Notes: a model not told the origin generated them from the sequence alone. Positions 36,132 to 45,106 are shown, counted from the stretch's first letter. The stretch: DNA of 64,000 nucleotides from an uncultured Chitinophaga sp. (GCF_946479755.1 NZ_CAMLHC010000003.1:62001-126000), one strand, 5' to 3'. Numbers and translations are program-made.

Positions 36132-37154
36132 ATGAAAAAAATTGGTTTTTTATCATTCGGACATTGGTCCAATAACGCTGCTTATGAAACCCGTACAGCG
36201 GGGGACACGCTACTGCAGTCGATCGATCTGGCAGTTGCTGCAGAAGAAATCGGTTTGGACGGCGCTTATTTCCGGGTGCACCATTTCGCGGCGCAGCTGG
36301 CCTCCCCGTTTCCGCTGCTGGCGGCTATCGGGGCCAGGACAAGCCGCATAGAGATCGGGACCGGTGTGATTGATATGCGTTACGAAAACCCGTTGTATAT
36401 GGTAGAAGATGCCGGCGCCGCGGATTTGATTTCGGGCGGCCGGTTGCAGTTGGGCATCAGCAGAGGATCGCCGGAGCAGGTCATTGACGGCTGGCGTTAC
36501 TTTGGCTATGAGCTGGCTGAAGGGGAAACGGATGCCGATATGGGACGCCGTAAGGCGCTTCAGTTTTTGGATAAGTTAAAAGGCGTGGGTTTTGCCCAGC
36601 CGAATCCATACCCGATGTTTCCGAATCCACCGGGTTTATTGCGTTTGGAGCCGCATTCCGAAGGGCTGAGGGACCGCATCTGGTGGGGAGCTGCATCCGA
36701 TGCTACCGCTGTTTGGGCGGCAGAAAACGGCATGTACCTTCAGAGTTCAACCCTGAAATATGATGAAAGCGGCAAACCTTTCCATGTACAACAGGCGGAG
36801 CAGATCAGGCGCTATAAAGAGGCGTGGAAAAAAGCAGGGCATCAGCGTGAGCCGAGGGTGTCCGTGAGCCGGTCAATATTTGCACTGGTAAATGACCAGG
36901 ACAGGTATTACTTTGGGCGGGAAGCCGACAGGACTGATAAGATAGGGTATATTGAAAGCGACAGACGCGCCATTTTCGGAAGAAGTTATGCTGCTGAGCC
37001 GGACCAGCTGATAAAGGAACTGGCTAAAGACGAAGCCATCCAGGAAGCAGATACGCTGCTTTTAACGATACCGAACACACTAGGGGTTGATTACAATGTG
37101 CACGTGTTGTCTTCTATTTTAACGCACGTGGCACCGGGACTGGGGTGGCGGTAG
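36132..37154 (+). CDS. LLM-class flavin-dependent oxidoreductase
   Basis: 340 residues of the bacterial luciferase-like barrel. The opening IGFLSFGHWSN, the VAAEEIGLDGAYFRVHHFA segment, EIGTGVIDMRYENPLYMVEDAGAAD and GRLQLGISRGSPEQ are family landmarks for FMN/F420-dependent monooxygenases. The substrate is unknown. It follows the radical SAM gene by 28 bases, so it may be cotranscribed, although the two chemistries do not suggest an obvious pathway. Confidence 0.88.
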   Translation: MKKIGFLSFGHWSNNAAYETRTAGDTLLQSIDLAVAAEEIGLDGAYFRVHHFAAQLASPFPLLAAIGARTSRIEIGTGVIDMRYENPLYMVEDAGAADLISGGRLQLGISRGSPEQVIDGWRYFGYELAEGETDADMGRRKALQFLDKLKGVGFAQPNPYPMFPNPPGLLRLEPHSEGLRDRIWWGAASDATAVWAAENGMYLQSSTLKYDESGKPFHVQQAEQIRRYKEAWKKAGHQREPRVSVSRSIFALVNDQDRYYFGREADRTDKIGYIESDRRAIFGRSYAAEPDQLIKELAKDEAIQEADTLLLTIPNTLGVDYNVHVLSSILTHVAPGLGWR

Positions 37155-37163
37155 TACCGGTAC

Positions 37164-37778
37164 CTATTTCACATACTTCCAATTTCTGATTTTCCCTTCC
37201 GCCATCCAGGCTAAGGCATCGGCGAGGCGGCTGTCACGGGTCGCCTCCGTTTTTGCGCCGGTGATCCATTCCACATACTCTTTTTTGTTGCTGTAGCTGA
37301 AGGCTTCGAAGGTGGCCCATGCCTTTTTATTCTTTTTTATGGCAGACAGCAGCCAATCCGGGACTTCCAGCTCTTTTTTGCCGGGGGCGGTTTTTTTGGC
37401 GGCAGGTGGTGTGCCGGCGGTGCTTAGTTGGGCGGCGGCTTTCAGATATTTAATAAAAATTTTATCGGAGGGGAGGTCTTTGAGGCTGGTGATTTTTCCC
37501 AGCTGGCCCATGCCGTTTTCGCCTCTTTCCCGGAAGATGTTGTCCGGATCGTCCATATGAGCGCCTTTCCAGAAGATAAAGGAGCAATGGGCTTTAAAGG
37601 CGGCGAAGCAGCAGAGCAGCTGTCCTTCACTGGTAAAATAGGGCATGCCCCATTTGATGGTTTCAACGGCCTGTGGGCAGGCTTTGTGAACGAGGGCCCG
37701 CATATATTCAAGTATGGGCCGGGCGAAATCAGCCGATTTAAGGATGTAGGCGTCGATGCGGGTGTCCTGTTGACTCAT
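37164..37778 (-). CDS. YdeI/OmpD-associated family protein with DUF1801-like N-terminus
   Basis: The product of 204 residues has two parts. Residues about 1-110 are DUF1801-like (VETIKWGMPYFTSEGQLLCCFAAFKAHCSFIFWKG), then comes a low-complexity alanine/lysine linker, and the C-terminal 75 residues have the YdeI pattern (LEVPDWLLSAIKKNKKAWATFEAFSYSNKKEYVEWI) ending in DALAWMAEGK. It is a cytosolic protein of unknown function. ATG codons at 37784 and 37778 are both possible. It is convergent with the luciferase-like gene. Confidence 0.82.
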   Translation of the reverse strand: MSQQDTRIDAYILKSADFARPILEYMRALVHKACPQAVETIKWGMPYFTSEGQLLCCFAAFKAHCSFIFWKGAHMDDPDNIFRERGENGMGQLGKITSLKDLPSDKIFIKYLKAAAQLSTAGTPPAAKKTAPGKKELEVPDWLLSAIKKNKKAWATFEAFSYSNKKEYVEWITGAKTEATRDSRLADALAWMAEGKIRNWKYVK

Positions 37779-37987
37779 GACCATTGGTTTTACTGCAATT
37801 TATGTAAAAGCGGGGGATCATGGAAGGTTTAGCGGACCGTGTTGTGAGCGGTAAAATTCAGCATGTCAATATATTTATATATTATTGATAGCGTGTAACA
37901 GGAAATCTCCCGGGGAACTACCCGGGGAAACCCCCGGTATAAGCATGAAAAAAATGTTGAATATTTGTTTCCACTAAACACAACAAC

Positions 37988-38533
37988 ATGAGCGACAAAA
38001 TGATTGTTAGCGGTTATACCGCCAATAACCAGGGGTATCTTGAGAATACCACCATCCCTCTCGACTCCAACATGCCTTTCACCGGGGATCCCAAAACCTA
38101 CGGGATGCCGGTTACAGTGAGTGCTTATTTCGGAATGCTGTTTCATTTTTACAATTACCTCTCCCAGAATCCTGAGGTAAAAGAATTTTTCCAGGGCGTG
38201 TACTCTGTAGAGTTTAGCAAGGCTTCGCTCTTCCGGTTGCTGAGCCAGCCCGGGTGTGAATTTGTACGCTTTCATTTTGTCATTCCGGAAGAAAACAACA
38301 AACTGAGCCTGATGGGCGAGGGGCTGGATGCCAACCACCTCAACATTGGTTTCCCTGTTCTGCTGGACAAGGCTACCGCAGGGGTGTTGGACAGCGGTCC
38401 TGGCGACCCGGGCATTGAAGAAAGAGGCAACGGCGGAGAAAAACAACAACCGATGGAACAGCTGTTTGCGGCCCTGAAGGCCAGCGGCCATCCGTTCGGA
38501 GCGGTAACGCCTGTTGATTTAGAAAACTGCTAA
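37988..38533 (+). CDS. Hypothetical protein at the head of a two-component operon
   Basis: 181 residues without signal peptide or membrane segment. I do not recognise the family. Visible features are a central hydrophobic/aromatic helix (VSAYFGMLFHFYNYLSQNP), a beta-rich middle with FVRFHFVIPE and a glycine/proline-rich loop (SGPGDPGIEERGNGG). It stands 18 bases before a membrane protein gene that overlaps a histidine kinase gene, so it is likely a ligand or accessory protein of that signalling unit. A promoter is expected in the 200-base AT-rich gap upstream. Confidence 0.6.
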   Translation: MSDKMIVSGYTANNQGYLENTTIPLDSNMPFTGDPKTYGMPVTVSAYFGMLFHFYNYLSQNPEVKEFFQGVYSVEFSKASLFRLLSQPGCEFVRFHFVIPEENNKLSLMGEGLDANHLNIGFPVLLDKATAGVLDSGPGDPGIEERGNGGEKQQPMEQLFAALKASGHPFGAVTPVDLENC

Positions 38534-38551
38534 AAAAAATTGTTACGCTGA

Positions 38552-39190
38552 ATGAACGGATGGATCTATGGATACTATGTGATGCTGGTGACATGTTTTG
38601 CCATTAGCCTGTTTAACCTGCAGTACATGCAGGTGAGGCAGCTGGCCGTGTTATTGGGTTTCTCCATATTATCAGAGGTGATGGTAGAAGTGATCGGAAA
38701 GCGTGATTTCCATTTCTTTATTGTATACCACTTTTTTGTGGTGCTGGAATATAGTCTGATAACAATTATTTTACGGTCAGGAATCAAGGATGAGCGCTGG
38801 CGGTTGCTGATGTGGGTGTCGATATTTGTGTTTGGAGTGGTGTCACTCGTACACAGTTTTGTTTATGGCGGCTCGCGTTATTTTCCGGGTATTAATATCA
38901 CCATTGAAAGCTTCCTGGTCATATGCTGGTGCCTTTTGTCCTTTTTTTCGATTACCCCCAATAGTGAAGCGTCTATATTCCGGCACCCCGATTTCTGGCT
39001 GACCCTTGCGTTTTTCTTTTATTTCGCGGGGTCTATGTGTGTCAACGGCTTTTACAACCTGTTACTGGCCGGTGATGCGCGGTCTGCCAAACATCTTTTT
39101 GCGATTTTGAACTCATTATCCAATTACCTGTTGTATATTATGCTGATAAAAAGCATCATATGCTTCCGGTCAAACAAGATTTCTTTGTAG
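38552..39190 (+). CDS. Multi-pass membrane protein, probable sensor partner of the adjacent kinase
   Basis: 212 residues with about six to seven hydrophobic segments and short charged loops. No family was recognised. Its last 31 bases overlap the kinase gene in another frame, a sign of translational coupling. The kinase has only one membrane anchor and no input domain, so this protein may supply the sensory part, as in split sensor systems. Confidence 0.7.
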   Translation: MNGWIYGYYVMLVTCFAISLFNLQYMQVRQLAVLLGFSILSEVMVEVIGKRDFHFFIVYHFFVVLEYSLITIILRSGIKDERWRLLMWVSIFVFGVVSLVHSFVYGGSRYFPGINITIESFLVICWCLLSFFSITPNSEASIFRHPDFWLTLAFFFYFAGSMCVNGFYNLLLAGDARSAKHLFAILNSLSNYLLYIMLIKSIICFRSNKISL

Positions 39191-39951
39191 CAGTCATATT
39201 ACTCACCTTGTTGTTTATCATCATGGGATTGATAGTGATTGCGGCGATCATCAATTACAAGAAAAAACAACAGGCTTACCTGCATCAGCTTAAATTAATG
39301 AAAGAAGAGTATGATAAACAATTGATGTGGTCACAGATTGAAATACAGGAAGAAACCTTTGCCCACCTGGGGCAGGAGCTTCATGACGATATCGGCCAAT
39401 TGTTAACCAGCACCAAATTGTTAATCAATGTTACTCAGCGTAACCTGACCGATGCACCGGAAACGTTGAAGACCGCGGAAGAAACCCTCAGTACGGCCAT
39501 TCATCACCTGCGCGCGCTGTCCAAATCGTTCAGCCGCCAGTGGCTGGATCAGTTTAGTCTGATCGATAACCTGAAGAGCGAAGTGGCCCGTATTAATGCC
39601 AGTCGTACCATTAAAGTAAAGTTTACCCACGAACTGGCGGAGTTGCCGCTACAGTCTGAACCGCAGATCATTCTGTTCCGTATTATCCAGGAGGCCATGC
39701 AAAATTGCCTGAAACATGCCCGTCCGCAAGTGATAGATATCAGTCTGCGTATAGCCGAAAGGGTATTGCTGCTGATCATCGCAGATGACGGCGCCGGCTT
39801 TGACAAAGCCGGTATGTCCGCCACCGGACTAGGTATCCGGAACATGCAACACCGCACCCAGCTATTGGGCGGATCGATCAACTGGGAAGTGACGGATGCA
39901 GGAGGTACTGCTGTGTTGATAAAATTACCCGTTGAACCAAATCAGTTATGA
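39160..39951 (+). CDS. NarL-type sensor histidine kinase
   Basis: 263 residues: one N-terminal membrane segment (about 8-32), a short coiled linker, a HisKA_3 dimerisation domain with phospho-acceptor H75 (GQELHDDIGQLL), and a HATPase with the N-box RIIQEAMQNCLKHA and G-boxes DDGAGFD and GLGIRNMQHR. It autophosphorylates and passes phosphate to the LuxR-type regulator encoded immediately downstream with a 4-base ATGA overlap. No periplasmic sensor domain exists, so input likely comes from the membrane protein encoded just before. Confidence 0.92.
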   Translation: MLPVKQDFFVAVILLTLLFIIMGLIVIAAIINYKKKQQAYLHQLKLMKEEYDKQLMWSQIEIQEETFAHLGQELHDDIGQLLTSTKLLINVTQRNLTDAPETLKTAEETLSTAIHHLRALSKSFSRQWLDQFSLIDNLKSEVARINASRTIKVKFTHELAELPLQSEPQIILFRIIQEAMQNCLKHARPQVIDISLRIAERVLLLIIADDGAGFDKAGMSATGLGIRNMQHRTQLLGGSINWEVTDAGGTAVLIKLPVEPNQL

Positions 39952-40583
39952 ACATCAAAATTGCCATCGCAGACGACCATCAGTTATTCCTCAAATCACT
40001 CAGCCTGCTCATAGCGGGCTTTAACGGCTTTAGTATTGTGGCAGAAGCAGTCAACGGAAAAGAGCTGCTGGATAAAATCACAGCGCTGCCTGCCCAGCCG
40101 GACATTGTATTGCTTGATGTGAACATGCCCGTCATGGACGGACCCAAAGCGACCGCGCTGTTACAGAAACAGTATCCGGGCATCCGGATCGCGGCCTTGT
40201 CCATGAAGGAAAATGACACGACCATTATCACCATGCTTAAAGCCGGTTGCTGTGCTTATCTGCTCAAAGACATCCATCCGGTGGAACTGGAAAAAGCCCT
40301 GCGGGAGATACATGAATCAGGCTACTATCACAACGACGCCTCCAATGTCAACTACCGCCGGTTGATCCTGCAGTCCGAACAGCAGGAGACCATCACCGAA
40401 AGGGAGAAAGAATTCCTCAGCCTCGCCTGTAGCGACCTTACCTATAAGGCCATCGCGCAAAAGATGAACGTCTCCGAGCGTACGGTGGACGGTTATCGCG
40501 AAATCCTCTTTCATAAGCTCAACGTGCAAAGCCGCACCGGTATGGTGCTGGAGGCTTTGCGGCGGCAGCTGGTGTCGCTCTGA
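39948..40583 (+). CDS. LuxR/NarL-type response regulator
   Basis: 211 residues: receiver domain with acidic pair D9-D10, phospho-acceptor D57 (IVLLDVNMP) and conserved lysine in YLLKD, then a GerE helix-turn-helix (about 145-205) containing KAIAQKMNVSERTVDGYR. The kinase stop and this start share an ATGA. The direct targets are unknown; the ABC exporter genes 128 bases downstream are a natural candidate. Confidence 0.94.
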   Translation: MNIKIAIADDHQLFLKSLSLLIAGFNGFSIVAEAVNGKELLDKITALPAQPDIVLLDVNMPVMDGPKATALLQKQYPGIRIAALSMKENDTTIITMLKAGCCAYLLKDIHPVELEKALREIHESGYYHNDASNVNYRRLILQSEQQETITEREKEFLSLACSDLTYKAIAQKMNVSERTVDGYREILFHKLNVQSRTGMVLEALRRQLVSL

Positions 40584-40711
40584 CGACTCCTTTACCGGCC
40601 GAAAAATGTACTTTACCGACCTGTACGGGTCATTTACCTTATTTCTCCGCTGTCCTTTGTTGGTTTTTGTATCATTGCAGCCTGTTCATTCATCCAAAAT
40701 CGAGTCAGCAC

Positions 40712-41491
40712 ATGAGTAATCAACAAAGGGCAATTCTGGAGGTCGACCAGCTGAGCGTGTCCTATGGCTCTTTTCAGGCAGTAAAAGGAGTATCCTTTAC
40801 CGTAGCGTCCGGCGAAATTTTCGGTTTACTGGGACCTAACGGCGCCGGTAAGACGAGCACCCTGAGTGCCATCGAAGGTTTGTTGCGGCCACAGGGCGGG
40901 CAAATCAATGTGGCCGGTTTCAGCATCCTTCAACAGCCCCTATACGCCAAAGCCAACATGGGCGTACAATTACAGTCCACCAGTTTTCAGGCGGAACTGA
41001 CCGTCGCAGAGATCATCCGGCTGTTTGCCGGCATCTACGGCAAAGAAATGACTCCCGAAGAAGTAGAGGAGAAGCTGGTAGAAATCAACCTGCAGGATTC
41101 GGGGACCAAACGTTACGGTCAGTTGTCCGGTGGGCAACAGCAGCGGGTGTCGCTGGTCATCTCCACCATCCATGATCCGCAGCTGGTGCTGCTGGACGAA
41201 CCTACCACCGGCCTGGACCCGCAGTCCAGGAGGCAGCTGTGGGACCGTATCGAAGCCATCAAAGCAAAAGGTCATGCCGTATTGCTCACCACCCATTCCA
41301 TGGAAGAGGCCGAAGCGGTCTGCGATCGTATCGCTATCATCGATCACGGCCGTGTGATCGCCATCGATACGCCCGAAGCGCTGATAGCGGCGCACCGCAA
41401 TGATCCCGACGTGATCGCCGTTTCCCGCAAAGGAAAGATCACGCTGGAAGATGTATTCATCGGCCTTACCGGCAGGGCTGTCCGTTCCTAA
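40712..41491 (+). CDS. ABC transporter ATP-binding protein
   Basis: 259 residues with Walker A GPNGAGKTS, Q-loop, signature LSGGQQQR, Walker B LVLLDEPTTGLD and the H-loop TTHSMEEAE. It is of the DrrA/NatA-like type that pairs with ABC-2 permeases for export of drugs, lipids or polymers. The ATG at 40712 gives the family start; the open frame to 40667 adds nonconserved residues. The permease gene follows after 18 bases. Confidence 0.92.
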   Translation: MSNQQRAILEVDQLSVSYGSFQAVKGVSFTVASGEIFGLLGPNGAGKTSTLSAIEGLLRPQGGQINVAGFSILQQPLYAKANMGVQLQSTSFQAELTVAEIIRLFAGIYGKEMTPEEVEEKLVEINLQDSGTKRYGQLSGGQQQRVSLVISTIHDPQLVLLDEPTTGLDPQSRRQLWDRIEAIKAKGHAVLLTTHSMEEAEAVCDRIAIIDHGRVIAIDTPEALIAAHRNDPDVIAVSRKGKITLEDVFIGLTGRAVRS

Positions 41492-41509
41492 CTCCTCAAT
41501 CCGTACTTT

Positions 41510-42253
41510 ATGCAAACCAAAATACCTCAGACTTCTGCCGTAATGTCCGCTTTGTTGCGGGCCGATTTTACCACCCTGTGGCGCAACCGCCGCTCTCTAC
41601 GGCTCGTGTTGCTGGTACCTGTGGTGATCGTCATCTCCTGGAAAGGGATGGTGAAAATGATGGGTGGCGCTTATGTGCTCTCCGGTGGTATCACCATCGG
41701 CCTTATCAGTATCGGCCTGCTGGGTTATACCAATTCCATTGCGCGTGACCGTGACAAGGGCGTATTTCAGCGCCTGCGGGTAGGGCCTGTGGCCGCATGG
41801 ACCATCATGGGCAGTCGTATCCTGGTACAGATAGCGACCATTATGGCGATGACCATCGCCATTTTTGCCGTCGGTAATCTGGTAGATAAAATAGTGCTGC
41901 CGCCGCTGGGTTATGTGACGGGATTCTTCGCTGCCGTGTTGGGCGGGGCGCTTTATCTCAGTCTTGGTCAGCTGATCGTGGGACTGATTAAAAATCCGGA
42001 AACGGTGAACTCCACCACGCGGCTGGTATATTTTATTTTCATCATGGTGGGCATGCTGGGTAATTTCGGCGTGCTGGGCGATGTAGTGAAGGAGCTGGTG
42101 CAGTGGTCGCCCTATGGTGTGGTCAACCGCGTGATTGCCACGGCGCTGCAACCCGAAACGTGGAACCTGCAGGCCACCTACGCATTGCTGGCCACACTGG
42201 GGTATACCGTGGTGTTTGGCGTGTTGGGCATCCGGTTCTTTAAGTGGAACTGA
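41510..42253 (+). CDS. ABC-2 type transporter permease
   Basis: 247 residues with six expected membrane spans. The N-terminal cytosolic stretch LLRADFTTLWRNRRSLRLVLLVPV and the SIARDRDKGVFQRLRVGP motif are typical of DrrB-like ABC-2 permeases. It forms a two-gene exporter with the preceding ATPase. Its last 14 bases overlap the 3' end of the convergent CNNM-type gene. The exported substrate is unknown. Confidence 0.9.
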   Translation: MQTKIPQTSAVMSALLRADFTTLWRNRRSLRLVLLVPVVIVISWKGMVKMMGGAYVLSGGITIGLISIGLLGYTNSIARDRDKGVFQRLRVGPVAAWTIMGSRILVQIATIMAMTIAIFAVGNLVDKIVLPPLGYVTGFFAAVLGGALYLSLGQLIVGLIKNPETVNSTTRLVYFIFIMVGMLGNFGVLGDVVKELVQWSPYGVVNRVIATALQPETWNLQATYALLATLGYTVVFGVLGIRFFKWN

Positions 42254-43511
42254 CTTCCCTGATGATCACTTCTTCAATCCGGTGTTTGTTCATGCTTTTG
42301 ACTTCGAAGGAGAGCTGGTTGAGTGTTATCTTCTCACCGGGTTGGGGAATATGTTTCAATTTGCCGATCAGCAGGCCTGCTACGGTAATATCTTCCTCTT
42401 CGTAGGGACGGAGCCACTCCAGGTTCAATGTCTCCCTGATAAAAGATAACCGGGTGATACCGTTGGTGAGCCAGCTTTTATCCGGCTGCTGTTGCAGTAC
42501 CCTTTCTTTGGTGTTATACCCCGGCAGATTGCCCAGCAGCCCGGACACAATATCATGGAAGGTGACGATGCCTTCAAACTCCCCGTATTCATTGAGTACA
42601 ATGCCCATAATGGTGCCTTCGCGGCGCAACAGCTGGAACATATCGTAGATGCCCTGGTTGAGCGAGAGGTAGGAGACGGGGCTGACCAGCTCCCGCAGTG
42701 GTTTGTCCGGTTGCAGGAAAAAATCCTTGATCATGAGGGCGCCGGGTATTTCATTGTTGGCTGTCATCACCGGGAAAGTGCGGTGTGTGCTTCGTTGGAC
42801 CGTTGCCGTTATCTCGTCGCGTGACATATCTTCTTTCACTACTGTTACAATGCTGGCCGGTGTCATGATGTTTTCCGCCGGCAGGTCGTAGGCGGTGGAG
42901 ATATTTTTATGCAGCATAAACTCGCCTTTTTCTATCAGTCCCTGTTTGTAGGCGAGGATCAGCATACCACGCAGGTCGTTATCGGTCAGCTTCTGTTCCC
43001 GGATGGTATTGATATGGAACAGTCCGAGGATATACTTGGTACTGGAGGTCAGCAGTTTAATAAAAGGGTAGGTGATCTTCGAGAATACGATCATTGACGG
43101 GGTGATGATAAACGAGATCTTTTCGGGGTTGAGCAGCGCGAGTGTTTTAGGGATGAGTTCTCCGAAGACGATGGTGAGGTAGGTGATAGAACCCACGCCG
43201 ATCAACAGGGCCAGCAGATGGGCGCCATAGTTGCCCAGGTGCCAGGAGCGGAACACCGGTTCGAGCAGCGCCGCCATCATATCGCCACCGTATAGCCCTT
43301 CAAGTATGCCTACGAGGGTGATGCCCACCTGTACCGCGCTGAGGAATTCGTCCGGGTCGTTTATCAGCCGGAGTACGCTGGCTGCCCGTTGATTGCCACC
43401 GTTGGCCTGTATGGTCAGTGCGTTTTTATCGACCGATATGAGGCCTATTTCTGCGAGAGAGAAGTAAAAGTTGAGCGCGATGAGTACGATAATGATGATG
43501 ATAGATAGCAT
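42240..43511 (-). CDS. CNNM/CorC-type (HlyC/CorC) membrane protein
   Basis: 423 residues: an N-terminal DUF21 membrane domain (about 1-190, including SLAEIGLISVDKNAL and GELIPKTLALLNPEKI), a paired CBS domain (about 200-330, MTPASIVTVVKED and GIVLNEYGEFEGIVTFHDI) and a C-terminal CorC_HlyC domain. Such proteins are linked to magnesium or cobalt homeostasis. It is monocistronic, and its promoter faces away from the tRNA gene. Confidence 0.93.
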   Translation of the reverse strand: MLSIIIIIVLIALNFYFSLAEIGLISVDKNALTIQANGGNQRAASVLRLINDPDEFLSAVQVGITLVGILEGLYGGDMMAALLEPVFRSWHLGNYGAHLLALLIGVGSITYLTIVFGELIPKTLALLNPEKISFIITPSMIVFSKITYPFIKLLTSSTKYILGLFHINTIREQKLTDNDLRGMLILAYKQGLIEKGEFMLHKNISTAYDLPAENIMTPASIVTVVKEDMSRDEITATVQRSTHRTFPVMTANNEIPGALMIKDFFLQPDKPLRELVSPVSYLSLNQGIYDMFQLLRREGTIMGIVLNEYGEFEGIVTFHDIVSGLLGNLPGYNTKERVLQQQPDKSWLTNGITRLSFIRETLNLEWLRPYEEEDITVAGLLIGKLKHIPQPGEKITLNQLSFEVKSMNKHRIEEVIIREVSST

Positions 43512-43615
43512 AAGTCAGCCGCTTTACAGGATAACAACCATCCGCCGCAATTGTTTATAGTGCTGGTTTTCAGCTCGTTTATCAATGTTGTCTGGAAAAA
43601 TATTTCAGTAAAATT

Positions 43616-43646
43616 TTTGGAGAATTGAAATGAGTGCTTATCTTTG
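43616..43646 (+). promoter_or_regulatory. Full Bacteroidota promoter of the tRNA-Leu gene
   Basis: TTTG at 43616-43619, a 19-base spacer and TATCTTTG at 43639-43646 match the -33/-7 consensus (TTTG-N19-TAnnTTTG). It lies 24 bases upstream of the mature tRNA 5' end. Confidence 0.8.
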
Positions 43647-43670
43647 CGCTCCCTGATCACAATATCAGTT

Positions 43671-43754
43671 GCCCAGATGGCGAAATTGGTAGACGCACTG
43701 TGTTCAGGTCGCAGCGCCTGCAAGGGTGTGCTGGTTCGAATCCAGTTCTGGGCA
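43671..43754 (+). tRNA. tRNA-Leu (anticodon CAG)
   Basis: An 84-base class II tRNA. The 7-bp acceptor stem is GCCCAGA/TCTGGGC with discriminator A at 43754. The anticodon stem CTGTG/CGCAG encloses loop TTCAGGT, so the anticodon is CAG. A long variable arm precedes the T arm (CTGG-TTCGAAT-CCAG). CCA is not encoded. Its 3' end is the attachment site of a genomic island, and the same 18 bases recur at 50121-50138. Confidence 0.96.
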
Positions 43755-43758
43755 CGTA
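43741..43758 (+). repeat. attL of the island (tRNA 3' end)
   Basis: TCCAGTTCTGGGCACGTA comprises the last 14 bases of the tRNA plus four more. An identical copy is at 50121-50138. Confidence 0.93.
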
Positions 43759-43790
43759 ATAGGTTGTAAGTATTTGACTTACAACCTATT
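43758..43790 (+). terminator. Island-supplied terminator after the tRNA
   Basis: A 14-bp perfect stem AATAGGTTGTAAGT/ACTTACAACCTATT with a 5-base loop is followed by T residues. It functionally replaces the similar hairpin at 50143-50174 that integration moved away. Confidence 0.88.
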
Positions 43791-43794
43791 TTTT

Positions 43795-43923
43795 TGTGTC
43801 AATGTCGTTTTTATGCGCTTTTATCTGCTTTTGCCCACTATTGGCGACACATAATTGACACACGAAAATTATTTCCTCATTCCTCAGCTGCCAGTCAGTC
43901 TTACGTTTGGGCGACATGACACA
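43795..43923. repeat. Candidate integrase arm-type sites
   Basis: Three related motifs cluster here: CGACATTGACACA read on the minus strand (43795-43807), CGACACATAATTGACACA (43845-43862, plus) and CGACATGACACA (43912-43923, plus). A fourth copy, CGACACTTCATTGACACA, is at 50065-50082 near the right end (16 of 18 matches to the second). Placement next to both ends is what tyrosine-recombinase arm sites would show. Confidence 0.55.
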
Positions 43924-44057
43924 ACGACTGTTGTGTACGAAAAAAATTCTTTCTTTCACTTTGGCCCACTTTCCCACCATTTTGCAAATGGCTTCAAATC
44001 CTTACTGACACGGCATACTATTAGTGCCTATGGTTTTACCTTTAAACATCGTGCGGT

Positions 44058-44840
44058 ATGAATCTATTGAAGCGAAAGAATGCAAAAGGAGATAAAGCCT
44101 ATTACTATTATGACTTTGGACGTGGCAAAGGTCAACGTCCCGCGACTGGTATCTTCGTATATACAAGGCCCAAAGATCAGACACAAAAGAACCACAACAA
44201 ACAGGCATTAGCACTGATGGAAGTAAAGAAAAGCCAGGTAATCATCGAACAACAATCTATAGGCACGGCTTACATTCCACCGCATAAGTTTAAAGAACTT
44301 TCTTGATTACTACGAGGAATACGTAAGCACCCATAGGCGGGATGGTAACCGTCACCTGCAAAATAGCCTGAATCAGTTCAGGTTGTTTCTGAATACGAAA
44401 TTCATTTCCCCCGTGGATATAACAGAGGTTCTTTGTAAGAATTTCCGCCGGTATTTGTTAGACAAATACACCGGTGAAATGCCCTCCGATTACTACACCC
44501 GTTTTAAATGGGTGCTGGCCGCCGCTACTTCTGATGGTTATTTCCGTGTGAATCCTACAGAAAAGGTGGCTGCTAAGTCTAATCCCAGTGTAAAGTACTT
44601 GCAAAATGGTTCAGCGCTACCAATATTGATAAATACATAACGTGGTCTTGCGCCCGGTTGAGTTTTGCCATTCTTTTAAAAGATAAACTGGTAGATGACC
44701 CTACTATTGCCTATTTAATGGGGCATAGCACCACGAAACAGATACAGAAAACATACAAACGTCATAGGCCGGCAGACCAGCAAACAACAATCGGGCAACT
44801 ACCCACGCCAGAGCTATTGCCCTATTTTCTTAATATATGA
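44058..44840 (+). pseudogene. Tyrosine-recombinase integrase, frameshifted and internally deleted
   Basis: The N-terminal arm-binding part is at 44058-44306 (GDKAYYYYDFGRGKGQRPATG) and ends in a frameshift near 44295. The core-binding helices continue in another frame to about 44610 (NFLDYYEEYVSTHRRDGN ... TEKVAAKSNPSVK). The sequence then jumps, in the first frame again, to the C-terminal catalytic end, about 44605-44840 (NIDKYITWSCARLSFAILL, then LMGHSTTKQIQKTYKRH with the tyrosine). The stretch that should carry the first catalytic arginine and lysine is missing. A normal protein of this family is about 400 residues. The remnant sits next to attL, as expected for an island integrase. Confidence 0.88.
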
Positions 44841-45106
44841 ACGTGCGGCCCTTCATTATCCCGTAGCGACCAGCCAATTCACTGCGGAGGCCGGAGAAAC
44901 GTGTTTGAATAAAAATACTACCCCGGCTGCAAGAGCCGGAATGTGCGACAATGCTAAATCATGTATGATGTCGGCCGGGAAAGTAAAAATGATGCGGGGT
45001 GGAGATTTTTATTCAGTACACCCGAAGGGCAAGCCGGCGCGAAGTAGAGGCGCGGCGTTTCGAAGGCTCGCAGCAGTGAATTCTTTTTGAGAAGGGAGAA
45101 TGGAGG
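44841..45106. other. 266-base region without a supported gene
   Basis: A 61-codon open frame at 44905-45090 with no recognisable features is the only sizeable one. It is cysteine- and arginine-containing, lies between an integrase remnant and a convergent regulator gene and is probably noncoding or vestigial. Confidence 0.4.

Noticed and set aside
44905..45090. 61-codon open frame between integrase remnant and XRE gene
   Set aside because: No domain, no signal peptide, and a composition like noncoding flanking sequence.
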